Positions 46,510-55,776 of a stretch of 64,000 bases of DNA are shown in pieces; position 1 is the first letter of the stretch, and each line of letters opens with the position of its first letter. A program made the position numbers and the translations under genes. The notes under the pieces are model-generated. The model was not told where the DNA came from and ran no database searches. It saw nothing but the letters and a program-made list of their open reading frames with translations. Location of the stretch: NCBI RefSeq assembly GCF_013133775.1, contig NZ_JABGBO010000010.1, positions 1-64,000 on the forward strand, read 5' to 3'. Source of the stretch: Pelistega europaea. GTDB lineage: Bacteria > Pseudomonadota > Gammaproteobacteria > Burkholderiales > Burkholderiaceae_B.

Positions 46510-48813
46510 ATGACAGAACAAACAGATTTACTCAATACAGAAGAAAATGGTGAGCCTAGTATTACGCTAGGACTGTATGCAGAAAAAGCCTATTTAGACT
46601 ATGCGGTTTCTGTGGTTAAGGGGCGTGCATTGCCTGATGTGGGTGATGGTCAGAAGCCCGTACAACGCCGTATTCTCTATGCGATGGATCGTATGGGTTT
46701 GCGTGCTGGGGCTAAACCTGTGAAATCTGCACGTGTAGTGGGGGATGTACTAGGTAAGTATCACCCTCATGGTGACCAAGCGGCGTATGATGCCATGGTG
46801 CGTATGGCACAGGATTTCTCATTGCGCTATCCCTTGATTGATGGTCAAGGTAATTTTGGCTCGCGTGATGGCGATGGTGCAGCGGCAATGCGTTATACCG
46901 AGGCACGCTTAACACCAATAGCAGAGCTTTTGCTGGATGAATTAGGCGAAGGCACGGTGAATTTTATTCCTAATTATGATGGTCAGGAATTAGAGCCAGA
47001 GATTTTGCCTGCGCGTTTGCCGATGATGTTGCTAAATGGGGCCTCTGGTATTGCGGTGGGGATGGCAACAGAAATTCCTTCGCACAATCTCAAAGAAGTG
47101 GCCGCAGCTTGCGTGGCGTTATTAAAAAATCCACGACTACCTGATGAAGAGTTGTTCAGTTTAATTCCTGGCCCTGATTTTAATGGGGGGGCACAAATTA
47201 TTTCTCCTGCAGAAGTGATTCAGCAGACCTATTTGACAGGCAAGGGTTCTTTAAAAGTCCGCGCACGTTGGGAATTTGAAGAAATGGCGCGTGGGCAGTG
47301 GCAGTTGGTAGTGACTGAATTGCCTCCTAACACTTCTAGCCAAAAAGTGTTAGAAGAAATCGAAGAAATCACCAATCCTAAGGTTAAAGCAGGCAAAAAA
47401 ACACTCTCGCAAGAGCAACAACAGGCTAAAGCCGCGATGTTGGCTTTGCTTGAGAATGTGCGTGATGAGTCGGGTAAAGAGGCGGATGTACGCTTAGTCT
47501 TTGAACCCAAATCTTCGCGTATCGATCGTGATGAGTTTGTAAATGCTTTATTAGCTAGCACCAGTATGGAGGGTAATGCCTCTGTGAATCTGGTGTGTAT
47601 TGGTATTGATGGTCGTCCTAAACAACGTAGTTTGCGTGACATTATTTTGGAATGGTTGACGTTCCGCACTCAAACTGTTACCCGTCGTTGTGAGTATCGC
47701 TTGAACAAGGTCAATGACCGTATTCATATTTTAGAAGGTCGTCAGCTCGTTTATCTCAATGTGGATGAGGTGATTCAAACCATTCGTGAATCTGATGATC
47801 CTAAAGAAGCCTTGATGTCTCGCTTTTCACTCACAGAACGCCAAGCCGAAGATATTTTGGAAATGCGTTTACGTCAATTAGCACGCTTAGAGGGCTTTAA
47901 AATCGAACAAGAATTGGCGGAAAAACGTGAGGAAAAAGCCAAGTTGGAAGACTTGCTCGCCAATCCTTCTGCCTTAAAACGCTTGATAGTAAAAGAGATT
48001 GAAGCCGATGCCAAGAAATACGGTGATGAGCGTCGCACAGTGATTGAAGAAGCCGAGCGCGCGGTAGTTGAGAATAAAGTAGTCGATGAACCTGTCACTG
48101 TGATTATTTCAGAAAAAGGCTGGTTGCGCTCACGCCAAGGTCATGGACATGATTTAAGCGGCGTACATTTCAAAACAGGAGATAAATTCTATGCCAGTTT
48201 TGAATGCCGTAGCGTGGATACCTTGATTGCTATTGGCTCTAATGGACGCGTGTATTCCGTACCTGTTGCCAATCTTCCCTCTGCACGAGGAGATGGACAG
48301 CCTATTACGGCGATGATTGATTTAGAAGCTGGCACACATATTGTGCATATGATAGCTGGGGCAGACAATACCCGCTGGTTATTGGCACAGGACAATGGTT
48401 TAGGCTTTAGCGCACGCATTGCCGATATGACAACACGCCAAAAAGCGGGTAAAGCTTTCATTAATTTGGAAGATAAAGCCAAAATCATGCGTCCAGTGGC
48501 CTTGCCTGATAATACGCGCTATGTAGGTATGCTGACCAAAACCAATCGCTTCTTGATGATTGATGTGAATGAAGTGAAAGCCCTTAGCGGTGGCGGTCGC
48601 GGTACGATTTTAATGACCTTTGATGCCAAAGATACTTTTGCACAGATATTGGCTGTAAATGATCAAGGCATTATGGCGACAGGCATTTATCGCAATAAAG
48701 ATGTGGAAGATTTAATTGCCTTGGGTGACTTACAAGAGTTTATCGGTAAACGCGCCCGCAAAGGCAAGACCTTGAGCTTACGGATGAAACAAGCGACCTT
48801 GTTGCCGTTGTAG
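46510..48813 (+). CDS. parC: DNA topoisomerase IV subunit A
   Basis: 767 residues. Cuts and rejoins DNA; active tyrosine is Y129 in [10 protein letters not shown]. The quinolone-determining region reads [16 protein letters not shown], with Gln at position 90 where E. coli ParC has Ser80 and Asp94 at the Glu84 position. The C-terminal beta-propeller region after residue ~530 has [15 protein letters not shown] and [11 protein letters not shown]. It forms an operon with parE. The next gene has its own possible -10 box at 48816-48821. Confidence 0.95.
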   Translation: MTEQTDLLNTEENGEPSITLGLYAEKAYLDYAVSVVKGRALPDVGDGQKPVQRRILYAMDRMGLRAGAKPVKSARVVGDVLGKYHPHGDQAAYDAMVRMAQDFSLRYPLIDGQGNFGSRDGDGAAAMRYTEARLTPIAELLLDELGEGTVNFIPNYDGQELEPEILPARLPMMLLNGASGIAVGMATEIPSHNLKEVAAACVALLKNPRLPDEELFSLIPGPDFNGGAQIISPAEVIQQTYLTGKGSLKVRARWEFEEMARGQWQLVVTELPPNTSSQKVLEEIEEITNPKVKAGKKTLSQEQQQAKAAMLALLENVRDESGKEADVRLVFEPKSSRIDRDEFVNALLASTSMEGNASVNLVCIGIDGRPKQRSLRDIILEWLTFRTQTVTRRCEYRLNKVNDRIHILEGRQLVYLNVDEVIQTIRESDDPKEALMSRFSLTERQAEDILEMRLRQLARLEGFKIEQELAEKREEKAKLEDLLANPSALKRLIVKEIEADAKKYGDERRTVIEEAERAVVENKVVDEPVTVIISEKGWLRSRQGHGHDLSGVHFKTGDKFYASFECRSVDTLIAIGSNGRVYSVPVANLPSARGDGQPITAMIDLEAGTHIVHMIAGADNTRWLLAQDNGLGFSARIADMTTRQKAGKAFINLEDKAKIMRPVALPDNTRYVGMLTKTNRFLMIDVNEVKALSGGGRGTILMTFDAKDTFAQILAVNDQGIMATGIYRNKDVEDLIALGDLQEFIGKRARKGKTLSLRMKQATLLPL

Positions 48814-48815
48814 GG

Positions 48816-48821
48816 TATAAT
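48816..48821 (+). promoter_or_regulatory. Putative -10 element before the ferredoxin-reductase gene
   Basis: TATAAT lies 37 bases before the start codon. No -35 fits well, so this is tentative. Confidence 0.3.
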
Positions 48822-48857
48822 GTCGCATCAACACTTTTTTGGAGTATCAACACTATC

Positions 48858-49892
48858 ATGGCTTACCAAGTAACTATTGAATCCAGTAACCATACTTTCA
48901 CCGTGAAGGAGGGGCAAACTATCTTAGATGCCGCACTGGAGCAGGATATTGTTCTGCCTTATAGCTGTCGTACAGGCTCTTGTACTAGCTGTAAGGGTAA
49001 GGTAGTTTCTGGTGAGTATGAGGCTGGTCCAGGTACAGCCACCTTGGTGTCTGATGAAGAAAAAGCGCAAGGTGCTTGTTTATTCTGTGAAACTAAGCCT
49101 TTGTCGGATTTGGTTATTCAGGCCAGAGAGGTGCGTTTAGCATCGGATATTCAGGTGAAGAAAATGCCTGTGCGTGTCAGTGAAATGACTCAGCTGGCTG
49201 ATGATGTGATGAAGGTGGTCTTGCAAACGCCGGGCTCAGAGAAATTTATTTATGAACCGGGGCAGTATGTAGAGTTTATCCTGAAAGATGGTTCTCGTCG
49301 TGCTTATTCACTGGCTACGCGTACAGCAGAGAATAATATGATTGAGTTACATATTCGTCATATGCCGGGTGGTTTGTTTACCGATTATGTGTTTGGAGCG
49401 GGTAATACAGCGATGAAAGTGCGTGAAATTTTGCGTTTGGAGGGGCCTTTGGGTTCTTTCTTCTTGCGCAAAGATTCGGACAAGCCGACTGTGTTATTAG
49501 CTAGTGGTACGGGTTTTGCGCCTTTGAAAGCTATTATGGAAGAGGTGATTGCGGTGGGTATGCCACAGTCGATTACGCTTTATTGGGGTGGTCGCCGTCC
49601 TGCGGATATTTATATGATGGATTTGTGTCGTGAGTGGGAAGCGACCTTACCTAATTTTAAATTTGTGCCTGTGGTATCTAATGCTTTGCCAGAGGATAAT
49701 TGGACAGGGCGCACAGGGTTTGTACACGCCGCGGTATTAGAGGATATTCCTGACTTGAGTGATTATCAGGTGTATGCTTGTGGTGCGCCGATTGTGGTGT
49801 CCAGTGCGCGAGAGGCTTACACTAAAGCAGGACTGCCAGCGGATGAGTTCTATGCGGATTCGTTTACATCGGCGGCTGATGCGGTGAAGTAG
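48858..49892 (+). CDS. 2Fe-2S ferredoxin / FAD-dependent reductase (AscD/phenol hydroxylase P5 type)
   Basis: 344 residues in three domains. N-terminal plant-type 2Fe-2S ferredoxin with C37, C42, C45 in YSCRTGSCTSCKG and a fourth Cys at 74 or 77. A ferredoxin-reductase FAD domain follows with RAYSLATR. The NAD(P)-binding domain has LASGTGFAPLKAI and YWGGRRPADIY and ends VYACGAPIVVSSAREAY. Such proteins pass electrons from NAD(P)H to an oxygenase or dehydratase; E1/E3-type CDP-6-deoxy-glucoseen reductases share the layout. The electron acceptor is not encoded next to it. In Bordetella-like genomes this gene commonly follows parC. Confidence 0.88.
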   Translation: MAYQVTIESSNHTFTVKEGQTILDAALEQDIVLPYSCRTGSCTSCKGKVVSGEYEAGPGTATLVSDEEKAQGACLFCETKPLSDLVIQAREVRLASDIQVKKMPVRVSEMTQLADDVMKVVLQTPGSEKFIYEPGQYVEFILKDGSRRAYSLATRTAENNMIELHIRHMPGGLFTDYVFGAGNTAMKVREILRLEGPLGSFFLRKDSDKPTVLLASGTGFAPLKAIMEEVIAVGMPQSITLYWGGRRPADIYMMDLCREWEATLPNFKFVPVVSNALPEDNWTGRTGFVHAAVLEDIPDLSDYQVYACGAPIVVSSAREAYTKAGLPADEFYADSFTSAADAVK

Positions 49893-49907
49893 GAATAGGG
49901 AGTGGAT

Positions 49908-49932
49908 AAAAATGTCCACCCCCATAGTCAAA
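49908..49932 (+). repeat. Left 25-bp direct repeat bracketing the siderophore locus
   Basis: The 25-mer AAAAATGTCCACC-CCCATAGTCAAA recurs in the same orientation at 55843-55867 with one C/T difference. GTGGA upstream and TCCAC inside it also form a small hairpin. Confidence 0.8.
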
Positions 49933-49985
49933 AGCATAAAAATTTGCCAAGATAATAGCCAAAAATTTTCACCAAGGAGGCTATT

Positions 49986-50414
49986 ATGCGTTTTTTTTCA
50001 TCATATACCGCTTTAGTACCAGTATTTTCTTTCCTTTCTCGTGCGGCTTTAATAGCAGTTGTTGTATCTTTGACAGCTTGCACCACGCAACCCGAGTGGC
50101 TACAGAAAAAGCGGCATTATCCTGATTGGCAGTTGAGTCCTACCGAAGTGAATCAATATTCTTTTGAATGGGAAATGAGTGGTGATCAAGAAGTTCTTCC
50201 TGAGCTTGTATTTAGTACACAAAGTGAAATTTGGATGCGTTTTTTACCTCATCAAAATATCCCTGTGATTATGGGGGTTGATGCCAAGACACAGCAAGAA
50301 AGAGTACTCAAAATTCATCACAATCCGCCTTATGTGGTATTACGAGCTCCTTATGCCACCTTACGTTTACGAGGAGCTGGAGGAGAGAAGGGCGTGATTT
50401 GGCATGCTAGGTAG
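49986..50414 (+). CDS. Lipoprotein with VirB9/TrbG-like C-terminal pattern
   Basis: 142 residues. Lipobox SLTAC places the lipidated Cys at 32 after an N-terminal signal. The following ~110 residues are beta-rich; the stretch SEIWMRFLPHQNIPVIMGVD, then ERVLKIHHNPPYVVLRAPYA and LRLRGAGGEKGVIW, matches the hydrophobic pattern of VirB9/CagX C-terminal domains, in which a YxxF-like strand, a P-hydrophobic strand and a final LRLG...IWN-like strand line up. That relation is by eye only. AAGGAGG ribosome site is strong. No other type IV secretion gene is nearby, so an orphan role at the envelope is likely. Confidence 0.65.
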   Translation: MRFFSSYTALVPVFSFLSRAALIAVVVSLTACTTQPEWLQKKRHYPDWQLSPTEVNQYSFEWEMSGDQEVLPELVFSTQSEIWMRFLPHQNIPVIMGVDAKTQQERVLKIHHNPPYVVLRAPYATLRLRGAGGEKGVIWHAR

Positions 50415-50420
50415 GAGAAA

Positions 50421-50555
50421 AATAATTGATTTATTATAAAAATCCCAAAATATAATTATTTTTTTAGAAAATCAGCGGATAATAATTGATTTTTAGAAAA
50501 AAGAATAAAAAATAATTGATTTCATTCCAATAAAATTGGTTTTTGATGAAATCAA
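50421..50555. repeat. AT-rich stretch with AATAATTGATTT repeated three times and a hairpin
   Basis: AATAATTGATTT lies at 50421-50432, 50481-50492 and 50511-50522. TTGATTTCAT (50516-50525) and ATGAAATCAA (50546-50555) form a 10-bp inverted repeat with CCAAT/ATTGG inside. No gene is supported between 50415 and 51202. Confidence 0.6.
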
Positions 50556-50851
50556 CTTAGAATAATCAGTTTTACTATGCATCAGAAATGGAATGGGATA
50601 TGGAGAAGGCGATTAATCAACCTATCGGTGCACTGTGGTTAATAGACTATTTTAAGTTGAAAATATTTTTGCCACTGGCTGTCTGTAGTGGTATTGCTTC
50701 TCGTTGTTTTACTGAAATAGAGAAGAGTACGGGGTATTGTGTTAATTTGTGCCAGAGTCGCAATACCTCACAATAGTCCCACAAAATGTTATAGAAATGA
50801 TGCCATTATATAGGATAAATAAATTGACCTATTGCTTGTTTCTTCAATGCA

Positions 50852-50908
50852 TCCCTGATTTGCTATCAGCGAGGGAACCTTAGCAAAGTCTCCCTGAGAG
50901 CTTGGTTC
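50852..50908 (+). ncRNA. Possible structured RNA upstream of the araC-family gene
   Basis: Two consecutive hairpins: TCCCT...AGGGA (50852-50876), containing CTGAT/ATCAG, and GAACC...GGTTC (50875-50908) enclosing TCTC-CCT-GAGA. The segment 50862-50886 can instead pair TTTGCTA-like with TTAGCAAA-like sequence, so two folds compete. It does not match a riboswitch I recognise. Confidence 0.3.
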
Positions 50909-50950
50909 TATATTCAATAAATTTATTATTTCAAAATTAAAATTTCATGG

Positions 50951-50971
50951 TAATAAGAATGATTTTTATTT
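50951..50971. promoter_or_regulatory. Fur-box-like site upstream of the araC-family gene
   Basis: TAATAAGAATGATTTTTATTT is nearly the same as the perfect palindrome at 55726-55746 at the other end of the locus (19 of 21 positions) and resembles the A/T-rich, NATWAT-type Fur box. It lies about 230 bases before the regulator's start codon. Confidence 0.6.
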
Positions 50972-51202
50972 AAAATAGGTATTATTTGTTGAACTATGAG
51001 CATTGTAGCAATCATATTTATATAAGGGAATTGTTTGTCTTATGATGTTCAATATACAGTATATGTCTGGACATTGACTCTGAAGATACGAGAGCTATGT
51101 TTATTCCTTACATGAGCATTTAAATAATGCTTTAGTTACACGCCCATGCAAGTGAAGGTGTAAAGGATGGTATATTTTGACCCTGTTTAGTCCATTATAA
51201 TC

Positions 51203-52174
51203 ATGAGTCTCTCCACGATTTATCAACAATATCAATCATTTTTGGCAGCTCCCATTAAAATCAAGAAAGAAACTGCTTCTACCTACCAGTGTTCAGTGAT
51301 GTACACAAAGCAATCAGACTTACAAACAAAAATGCAAATTGATTGTTTTGATTCAGGTATCCTGCTTTCCCGTTTTATAGGGCAAGGAGCCGGAGCTTTT
51401 TATTCTCCTGGTGAGCATTTTAGTCATAATCTTGCTTTCTTTATAATGTCTAATGGAAGTAACCACTCTATTTTAGATAACCAAACCGTAGTGAATATAA
51501 AAGCAGGTCAACTTTGGCTTGTACAAGGAGATATCCAAAGCAAAGGAGAACAAAAGCGAACTGTAAATGGGCTTGTTTCAGGAATTCATTGCGATTTTTC
51601 CAAAGATAAGTTAGAACGGTGGTTGGATGAAGGTCTAATCAGCAAAGATATTATAAAACCATCTCGACATATTCAATTACTTAATAATAATGCTTCTGCT
51701 TTGATGCCACTGGTGCAAAAAATAACGACTCTTCCTTATTCACTGAGTTGTACTTTGGAAAAAATAGAACTTGAATCATATACACTTGCTTTGGTCGCTA
51801 AACTCTTACGTTTTTCTCTTTTAAAGCCATTGTCTCGATTAGACAATAACAAAATAAATGATGCTATTGACATCATAAGAGCAGAGTGTACACAACCCCT
51901 AACTATTGAGGCATTAGCTAGAAAGGTAGGGATGAATGAGTGCTACCTTAAAAAATATTTCAAACAACAAACGGGACAAACAATAGCTGATTATATTCGC
52001 CAAGAACGCCTAAATCTTGCCTTTGATATGTTAAGTAACCAAGGCAAAACTATTCAAGAAACGATGTACTTCACAGGATATAAACATAGGGGAAATTTTT
52101 GTGCCATTTTTAAACAGAAATTTGGATATTCTCCCTCTGAAATCATTAATCCTCATTATTCTCTTCCAGAATAA
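51203..52174 (+). CDS. AraC-family regulator of the siderophore locus (PchR/AlcR-like)
   Basis: 323 residues. The C-terminal ~100 residues hold two helix-turn-helix units: LTIEALARKVGMNECYLKKY and TIQETMYFTGYKHRGNFCAI, then FKQKFGYSPSEI. The N-terminal ~200 residues have the layout of PchR/YbtA/AlcR-type ligand-binding regions that sense ferric siderophore. It is convergent with the TonB receptor gene (17-base gap), and a Fur-like site lies upstream, so the model of Fur repression plus siderophore-dependent activation of the uptake operon is likely but inferred. Confidence 0.85.
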   Translation: MSLSTIYQQYQSFLAAPIKIKKETASTYQCSVMYTKQSDLQTKMQIDCFDSGILLSRFIGQGAGAFYSPGEHFSHNLAFFIMSNGSNHSILDNQTVVNIKAGQLWLVQGDIQSKGEQKRTVNGLVSGIHCDFSKDKLERWLDEGLISKDIIKPSRHIQLLNNNASALMPLVQKITTLPYSLSCTLEKIELESYTLALVAKLLRFSLLKPLSRLDNNKINDAIDIIRAECTQPLTIEALARKVGMNECYLKKYFKQQTGQTIADYIRQERLNLAFDMLSNQGKTIQETMYFTGYKHRGNFCAIFKQKFGYSPSEIINPHYSLPE

Positions 52175-52191
52175 TGAGGACATATTAGTCT

Positions 52192-54333
52192 CTAAAAGTT
52201 AATTGTACTTGAAACTAAGAAAGTTCTTCCCTGACCTACGGTCAAGAATCCACTTCCTCCCCCTAAGACCTGGCCTTGTCCCCAATAGGCTTTGTTTGTC
52301 ACATTATTGACTAGAGCTCTAAAAGTAACTTCCTTACCTGCAATTTTGGTTTGATAGCGTGCTCCAATATCAAAAATGGTTCTACTAGGAAGAGTAATTT
52401 TATTAGTTGCATCAAAGTATTGTTTAGAGCTCCAAGTTGCGTTAGCCATTAAAGTTAGACCAGGTGCAAATGGGGTATCCCATTCAACCCCCAGTTTTGC
52501 TTGTCTAGTAGGTATACCAGGAGCTGTATTTCCTTGATTAATTCCACCTGCTGTTTTGGTTAATTTGGGCTGAATAAACGCCAATCCTCCCATCAAACGC
52601 AAATGTTCTATTGGTTCTCCAACAAAAGTCCATTCTAGCCCTCGGTTGCGTTGCTCTCCACCGAAAGAGAATATATTGGTATTTGGGTCTGTATAACTAC
52701 TTGGTTTTTTAATCTCGAATATACTGATGGTATTTGAGAAATTAGCAATATCAAACTTTACTCCAGCCTCCATTTGTTTTGTTTTATAGGGAGCAAAAAC
52801 TTCTCCTGCATTAGCTGCCGTCAGAGGAGCAGAGGCTCCTTGGCTTAAACCTTCCATATAGTTTGCGTATACAGAAACCTGAGGTGTTACCTTATAAAGA
52901 ATAGCGAATGCAGGAATAGTTGCACTCTCATCATAAACTGTTTTAATATTCGTAAGAGGGTTGGTTGATTTATCAATCACTTGTTGATGGCGAAGACCTA
53001 GAGTAAACTGTAACTTATCATCAAACAATGAGATGTTATCAACAAATCCAATGCTTTTCAGCGTGAGTCCTCTTTTTAGAATGTGCATAGAAGGATCGAC
53101 ATAAATTTCATCTCCCCAAACTGGATTATAGAGATTAGTTTTAATCATCTGACGAGACCTTCCACCATATTCATTTTGATCATGGTGATAATAGGTGGTG
53201 TTTAGGGCGACTTCGTGTCGTACATTTCCTGTCATGAAATTACCACGAACCCCTACATCAGCAGACGTTTTTTCTACATCAAATCCCAGACCTGCTAATG
53301 TGGTCGTAAAAGTTCCTTGTGCATCATTGATAGTTGCTCCAGCTGCGCCATTATAGTGATAATCTGACTTACTATGTCCAATTTTTCCATAGATTGATAG
53401 TCTGTCATTAAAATTATATTGTGAACTTAATATCACGGCTTTATCCTGCATCCTTACAAAAGACCAATCAGGAGTTAATAACGTATCAGGATTAGGAGGA
53501 GATGGTATACGCTCCAATGTTCCTAGACTAGATATACCTCGATTAACCCCATCCACATGATTTTTGCTGTAATAACCAGTTAGTAACACGCTGCCTTTTT
53601 CTCCTGTCCAATCTAAAGACAAAGAGGCTAGTTGATTTTTTTGCTTTTGATCCTTAATAGAACCTTCTCCACCTCTGGTCAACCCATTGAATCTAATGCC
53701 AAATTGCTTGGTATCTCCAAACCTTCTCCCAATATCAGTATGAACCCCAACGTTTGCATTAGACATATAACTTGTAGTTAATTGTGTTAAAGGTTCACTT
53801 CCTGCTCGTTTAGGCATTACATTGATGACCCCACCTACAGATCCTTTCGGTGTCATACCATTTAATATTGCAGAAGGCCCTTTTAAGACTTGTATGTTTT
53901 CAAATAGCTCTGGCGATGTACGATAAAAAGGAGCCATACCTATAAGCCCATCAACTGTAACATCATTAGGATCCACGTTAAATCCTCGTATTGAATAGTT
54001 TTCACTCCATGACCCACTGGCTTTATTACTAAAAAAACTAGGATCAGTTTTATCAATAACTTCTGTGATGTCTCTAGCCTGGATATCACTTACATATTTT
54101 TCCGTAAAATTTATGACGCTGAAAGGGGTACTTTTATTGTCTTTAACACCTAAAAAACCTAACTCATTGAGTTTAGAAACCTGACCTCCTGCATATACAG
54201 AATGGTTTTCAGCAATAACCGTACTTAATTGATGAACTGTTTCTTTGCCCTCTATTGTATTTTCCAGGTCTTTGGCATAGCCATAAGTTGTCAACAAACT
54301 CATCGCTAAGGGTAATAAATAAAATTTCTTCAT
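52192..54333 (-). CDS. TonB-dependent siderophore receptor
   Basis: 713 residues with a 20-residue signal peptide (KKFYLLPLAMSLLTTYGYA, cut after GYA). The plug domain carries YSIRGFNVDPNDVTVDGL and VLKGPSAILNGMTPKGSVGG, typical of ferric-siderophore receptors of the FhuA/FpvA/FoxA type. The 22-strand barrel ends in a terminal Phe (LVSSTINF). A TonB-box-like region precedes the plug (around HQLSTVIAE). It is the last gene of a three-gene minus-strand unit with the binding protein and the cupin. Siderophore identity, hydroxamate or catecholate, cannot be read from sequence. Confidence 0.93.
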   Translation of the reverse strand: MKKFYLLPLAMSLLTTYGYAKDLENTIEGKETVHQLSTVIAENHSVYAGGQVSKLNELGFLGVKDNKSTPFSVINFTEKYVSDIQARDITEVIDKTDPSFFSNKASGSWSENYSIRGFNVDPNDVTVDGLIGMAPFYRTSPELFENIQVLKGPSAILNGMTPKGSVGGVINVMPKRAGSEPLTQLTTSYMSNANVGVHTDIGRRFGDTKQFGIRFNGLTRGGEGSIKDQKQKNQLASLSLDWTGEKGSVLLTGYYSKNHVDGVNRGISSLGTLERIPSPPNPDTLLTPDWSFVRMQDKAVILSSQYNFNDRLSIYGKIGHSKSDYHYNGAAGATINDAQGTFTTTLAGLGFDVEKTSADVGVRGNFMTGNVRHEVALNTTYYHHDQNEYGGRSRQMIKTNLYNPVWGDEIYVDPSMHILKRGLTLKSIGFVDNISLFDDKLQFTLGLRHQQVIDKSTNPLTNIKTVYDESATIPAFAILYKVTPQVSVYANYMEGLSQGASAPLTAANAGEVFAPYKTKQMEAGVKFDIANFSNTISIFEIKKPSSYTDPNTNIFSFGGEQRNRGLEWTFVGEPIEHLRLMGGLAFIQPKLTKTAGGINQGNTAPGIPTRQAKLGVEWDTPFAPGLTLMANATWSSKQYFDATNKITLPSRTIFDIGARYQTKIAGKEVTFRALVNNVTNKAYWGQGQVLGGGSGFLTVGQGRTFLVSSTINF

Positions 54334-54376
54334 TATATTCCTCTAACTCTAATTTTTAATTTCATTAAAAATTCTT

Positions 54377-54685
54377 TTATACAGAAACACTCTGCTCTAT
54401 CAAAACAATGGCACATTCTTTTAATGCCCCTGGTTTATGCTCACAATGCTTCTCTACGACACAGCAATCCCCTGCATTAAGCCATACCCGATTAGCATTG
54501 GGATAGTCGATAAACATTTGACCCGAAACCACGTAGACAATCTTGTCGCTGTGGTTATGACAATGCCACTCAAATTCTCCGATAAACTTCACAAACCTTA
54601 GCTGAAAATCCCCCATTGAGACTAGTTTGGGATGCCAATGTTCTTTTAAATTAGATAAGCATTTATGGATATTAATCACTTGCAT
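54377..54685 (-). CDS. Cupin-domain protein of the siderophore operon
   Basis: About 102 residues forming one cupin barrel: EFEWHCHNHSDKIVYVVSG (metal-binding His pair and Glu-like positions) and VEKHCEHKPGA (third His). GTG at 54721 also opens the frame 3 bases after the binding-protein stop; ATG 54685 with GGAGAAA upstream is preferred. It lies between the binding protein and the receptor genes. Cupins of this size may bind iron or a siderophore or sense it, but a specific role is unknown. Confidence 0.75.
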   Translation of the reverse strand: MQVINIHKCLSNLKEHWHPKLVSMGDFQLRFVKFIGEFEWHCHNHSDKIVYVVSGQMFIDYPNANRVWLNAGDCCVVEKHCEHKPGALKECAIVLIEQSVSV

Positions 54686-54723
54686 AGGTTGAATTTCTCC
54701 TGTATACACACTACTTAACACAT

Positions 54724-55710
54724 CTATAAACTAGTATTGACCTCTACGGACGAGAATTTTTCAAGAATTTGTTGGATAGCTCTTTCCAATTGTTCGGATC
54801 CTCCTGCTGCAATATAATTCGCTGTTGGCATAATAATGATTTGCTTTTTTCTCCATGCAGTTGTCTGATGAATGAGCGCATTATCTAGAACAGTCATTGC
54901 CGCAGGTCCTCTATCTCCCAATGCGGCTGTTCTGTCCAAGACAAAAAGCCAATCTGGATTTTTGTCTCGAATGTATTCGAATGAAATGGGCTGCCCATGC
55001 CCTGTTGTCTTGAGTGTGGTATCGACAGGGGGAATACCAACATCTTTATGAATCCAGCTTCCTAATCTTGAGTTGGGAGAGAATGCTGTGATTTTGTTTC
55101 CTGTGATGGAGATGACCAGCCCGTTACCTTTTCCTTTAACTAATTGTTGAGCTTTCTCAAACTGTTGATTAATTTTCTGTATCAAAGACTGAGCCTCTTT
55201 TTGTTTATCAAAAATATTGGCTAATAAAGCAATTTGTTGTATCCCTGAACCACGGATGTCGTAGTTATCAATTGTTAAATCAATTGTTGGTGCGATTTTT
55301 TCAAGCTCAGGATATGCGACTGCACCAGGCCCTCCAGTGATAATTAAATCAGGCTGATAGGCATGTAGAGCCTCATAATTAGGCTGAAATAATGTTCCTA
55401 CTTTTAACTTGTCCTTGAAAGCGTCTTCTAAGTAATCCACATGAACTTTTTCTGTTGTTGCACCTATTGGGATATGTAATTTATGTAAGGTATCAAGAGC
55501 CGCCCAATCATATACAGCTACTCGTTTAGGATGTCGAGGTATGACAACGTTACCTCGAGGAGTATGAATAGTTATCTCATTTTGGTTATTATGTTTTTCT
55601 ATGAAAAATGTCTCAGAGTTAGAATCATGTAATTGTCCAAAAGTTTGAGATACACAACCCACTGTTACTATGATAAAAAATATAGACTTTAAGAGGGCAG
55701 AATAATGCAT
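54724..55710 (-). CDS. Iron-siderophore ABC transporter substrate-binding protein
   Basis: 328 residues with an N-terminal signal ending in VTVGC; Cys19 may be lipidated, though the lipobox is weak. Periplasmic-binding fold of the FepB/FhuD/CeuE class: RVAVYDWAALDTLHKLHIP, TLFQPNYEALHAYQPDLIITGG, and AALGDRGPAAMTVLDNALI in the second lobe. It probably binds a ferric siderophore after passage through the adjacent receptor. It is first in the operon, with a perfect Fur-like palindrome 16-36 bases upstream. No permease or ATPase gene accompanies it in the window, so it must share one encoded elsewhere. Confidence 0.88.
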   Translation of the reverse strand: MHYSALLKSIFFIIVTVGCVSQTFGQLHDSNSETFFIEKHNNQNEITIHTPRGNVVIPRHPKRVAVYDWAALDTLHKLHIPIGATTEKVHVDYLEDAFKDKLKVGTLFQPNYEALHAYQPDLIITGGPGAVAYPELEKIAPTIDLTIDNYDIRGSGIQQIALLANIFDKQKEAQSLIQKINQQFEKAQQLVKGKGNGLVISITGNKITAFSPNSRLGSWIHKDVGIPPVDTTLKTTGHGQPISFEYIRDKNPDWLFVLDRTAALGDRGPAAMTVLDNALIHQTTAWRKKQIIIMPTANYIAAGGSEQLERAIQQILEKFSSVEVNTSL

Positions 55711-55725
55711 AGACGACCTTTATGA

Positions 55726-55746
55726 AAATAAAAATGATTTTTATTT
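55726..55746. promoter_or_regulatory. Fur-box-like palindrome upstream of the siderophore uptake operon
   Basis: AAATAAAAAT-G-ATTTTTATTT, a perfect 10-1-10 inverted repeat, lies 16 bases before the binding-protein start. It matches the site at 50951-50971 at 19 of 21 positions. Fur control is the natural reading for a siderophore operon, but binding is inferred. Confidence 0.7.
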
Positions 55747-55776
55747 AATATAAAAAGTATTCCTTCTGTCGTCTAT

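Noticed and set aside
50588-50776. 62-codon frame downstream of the lipoprotein gene
   Set aside because: No ribosome site, no recognisable pattern, and composition like the surrounding non-coding DNA.
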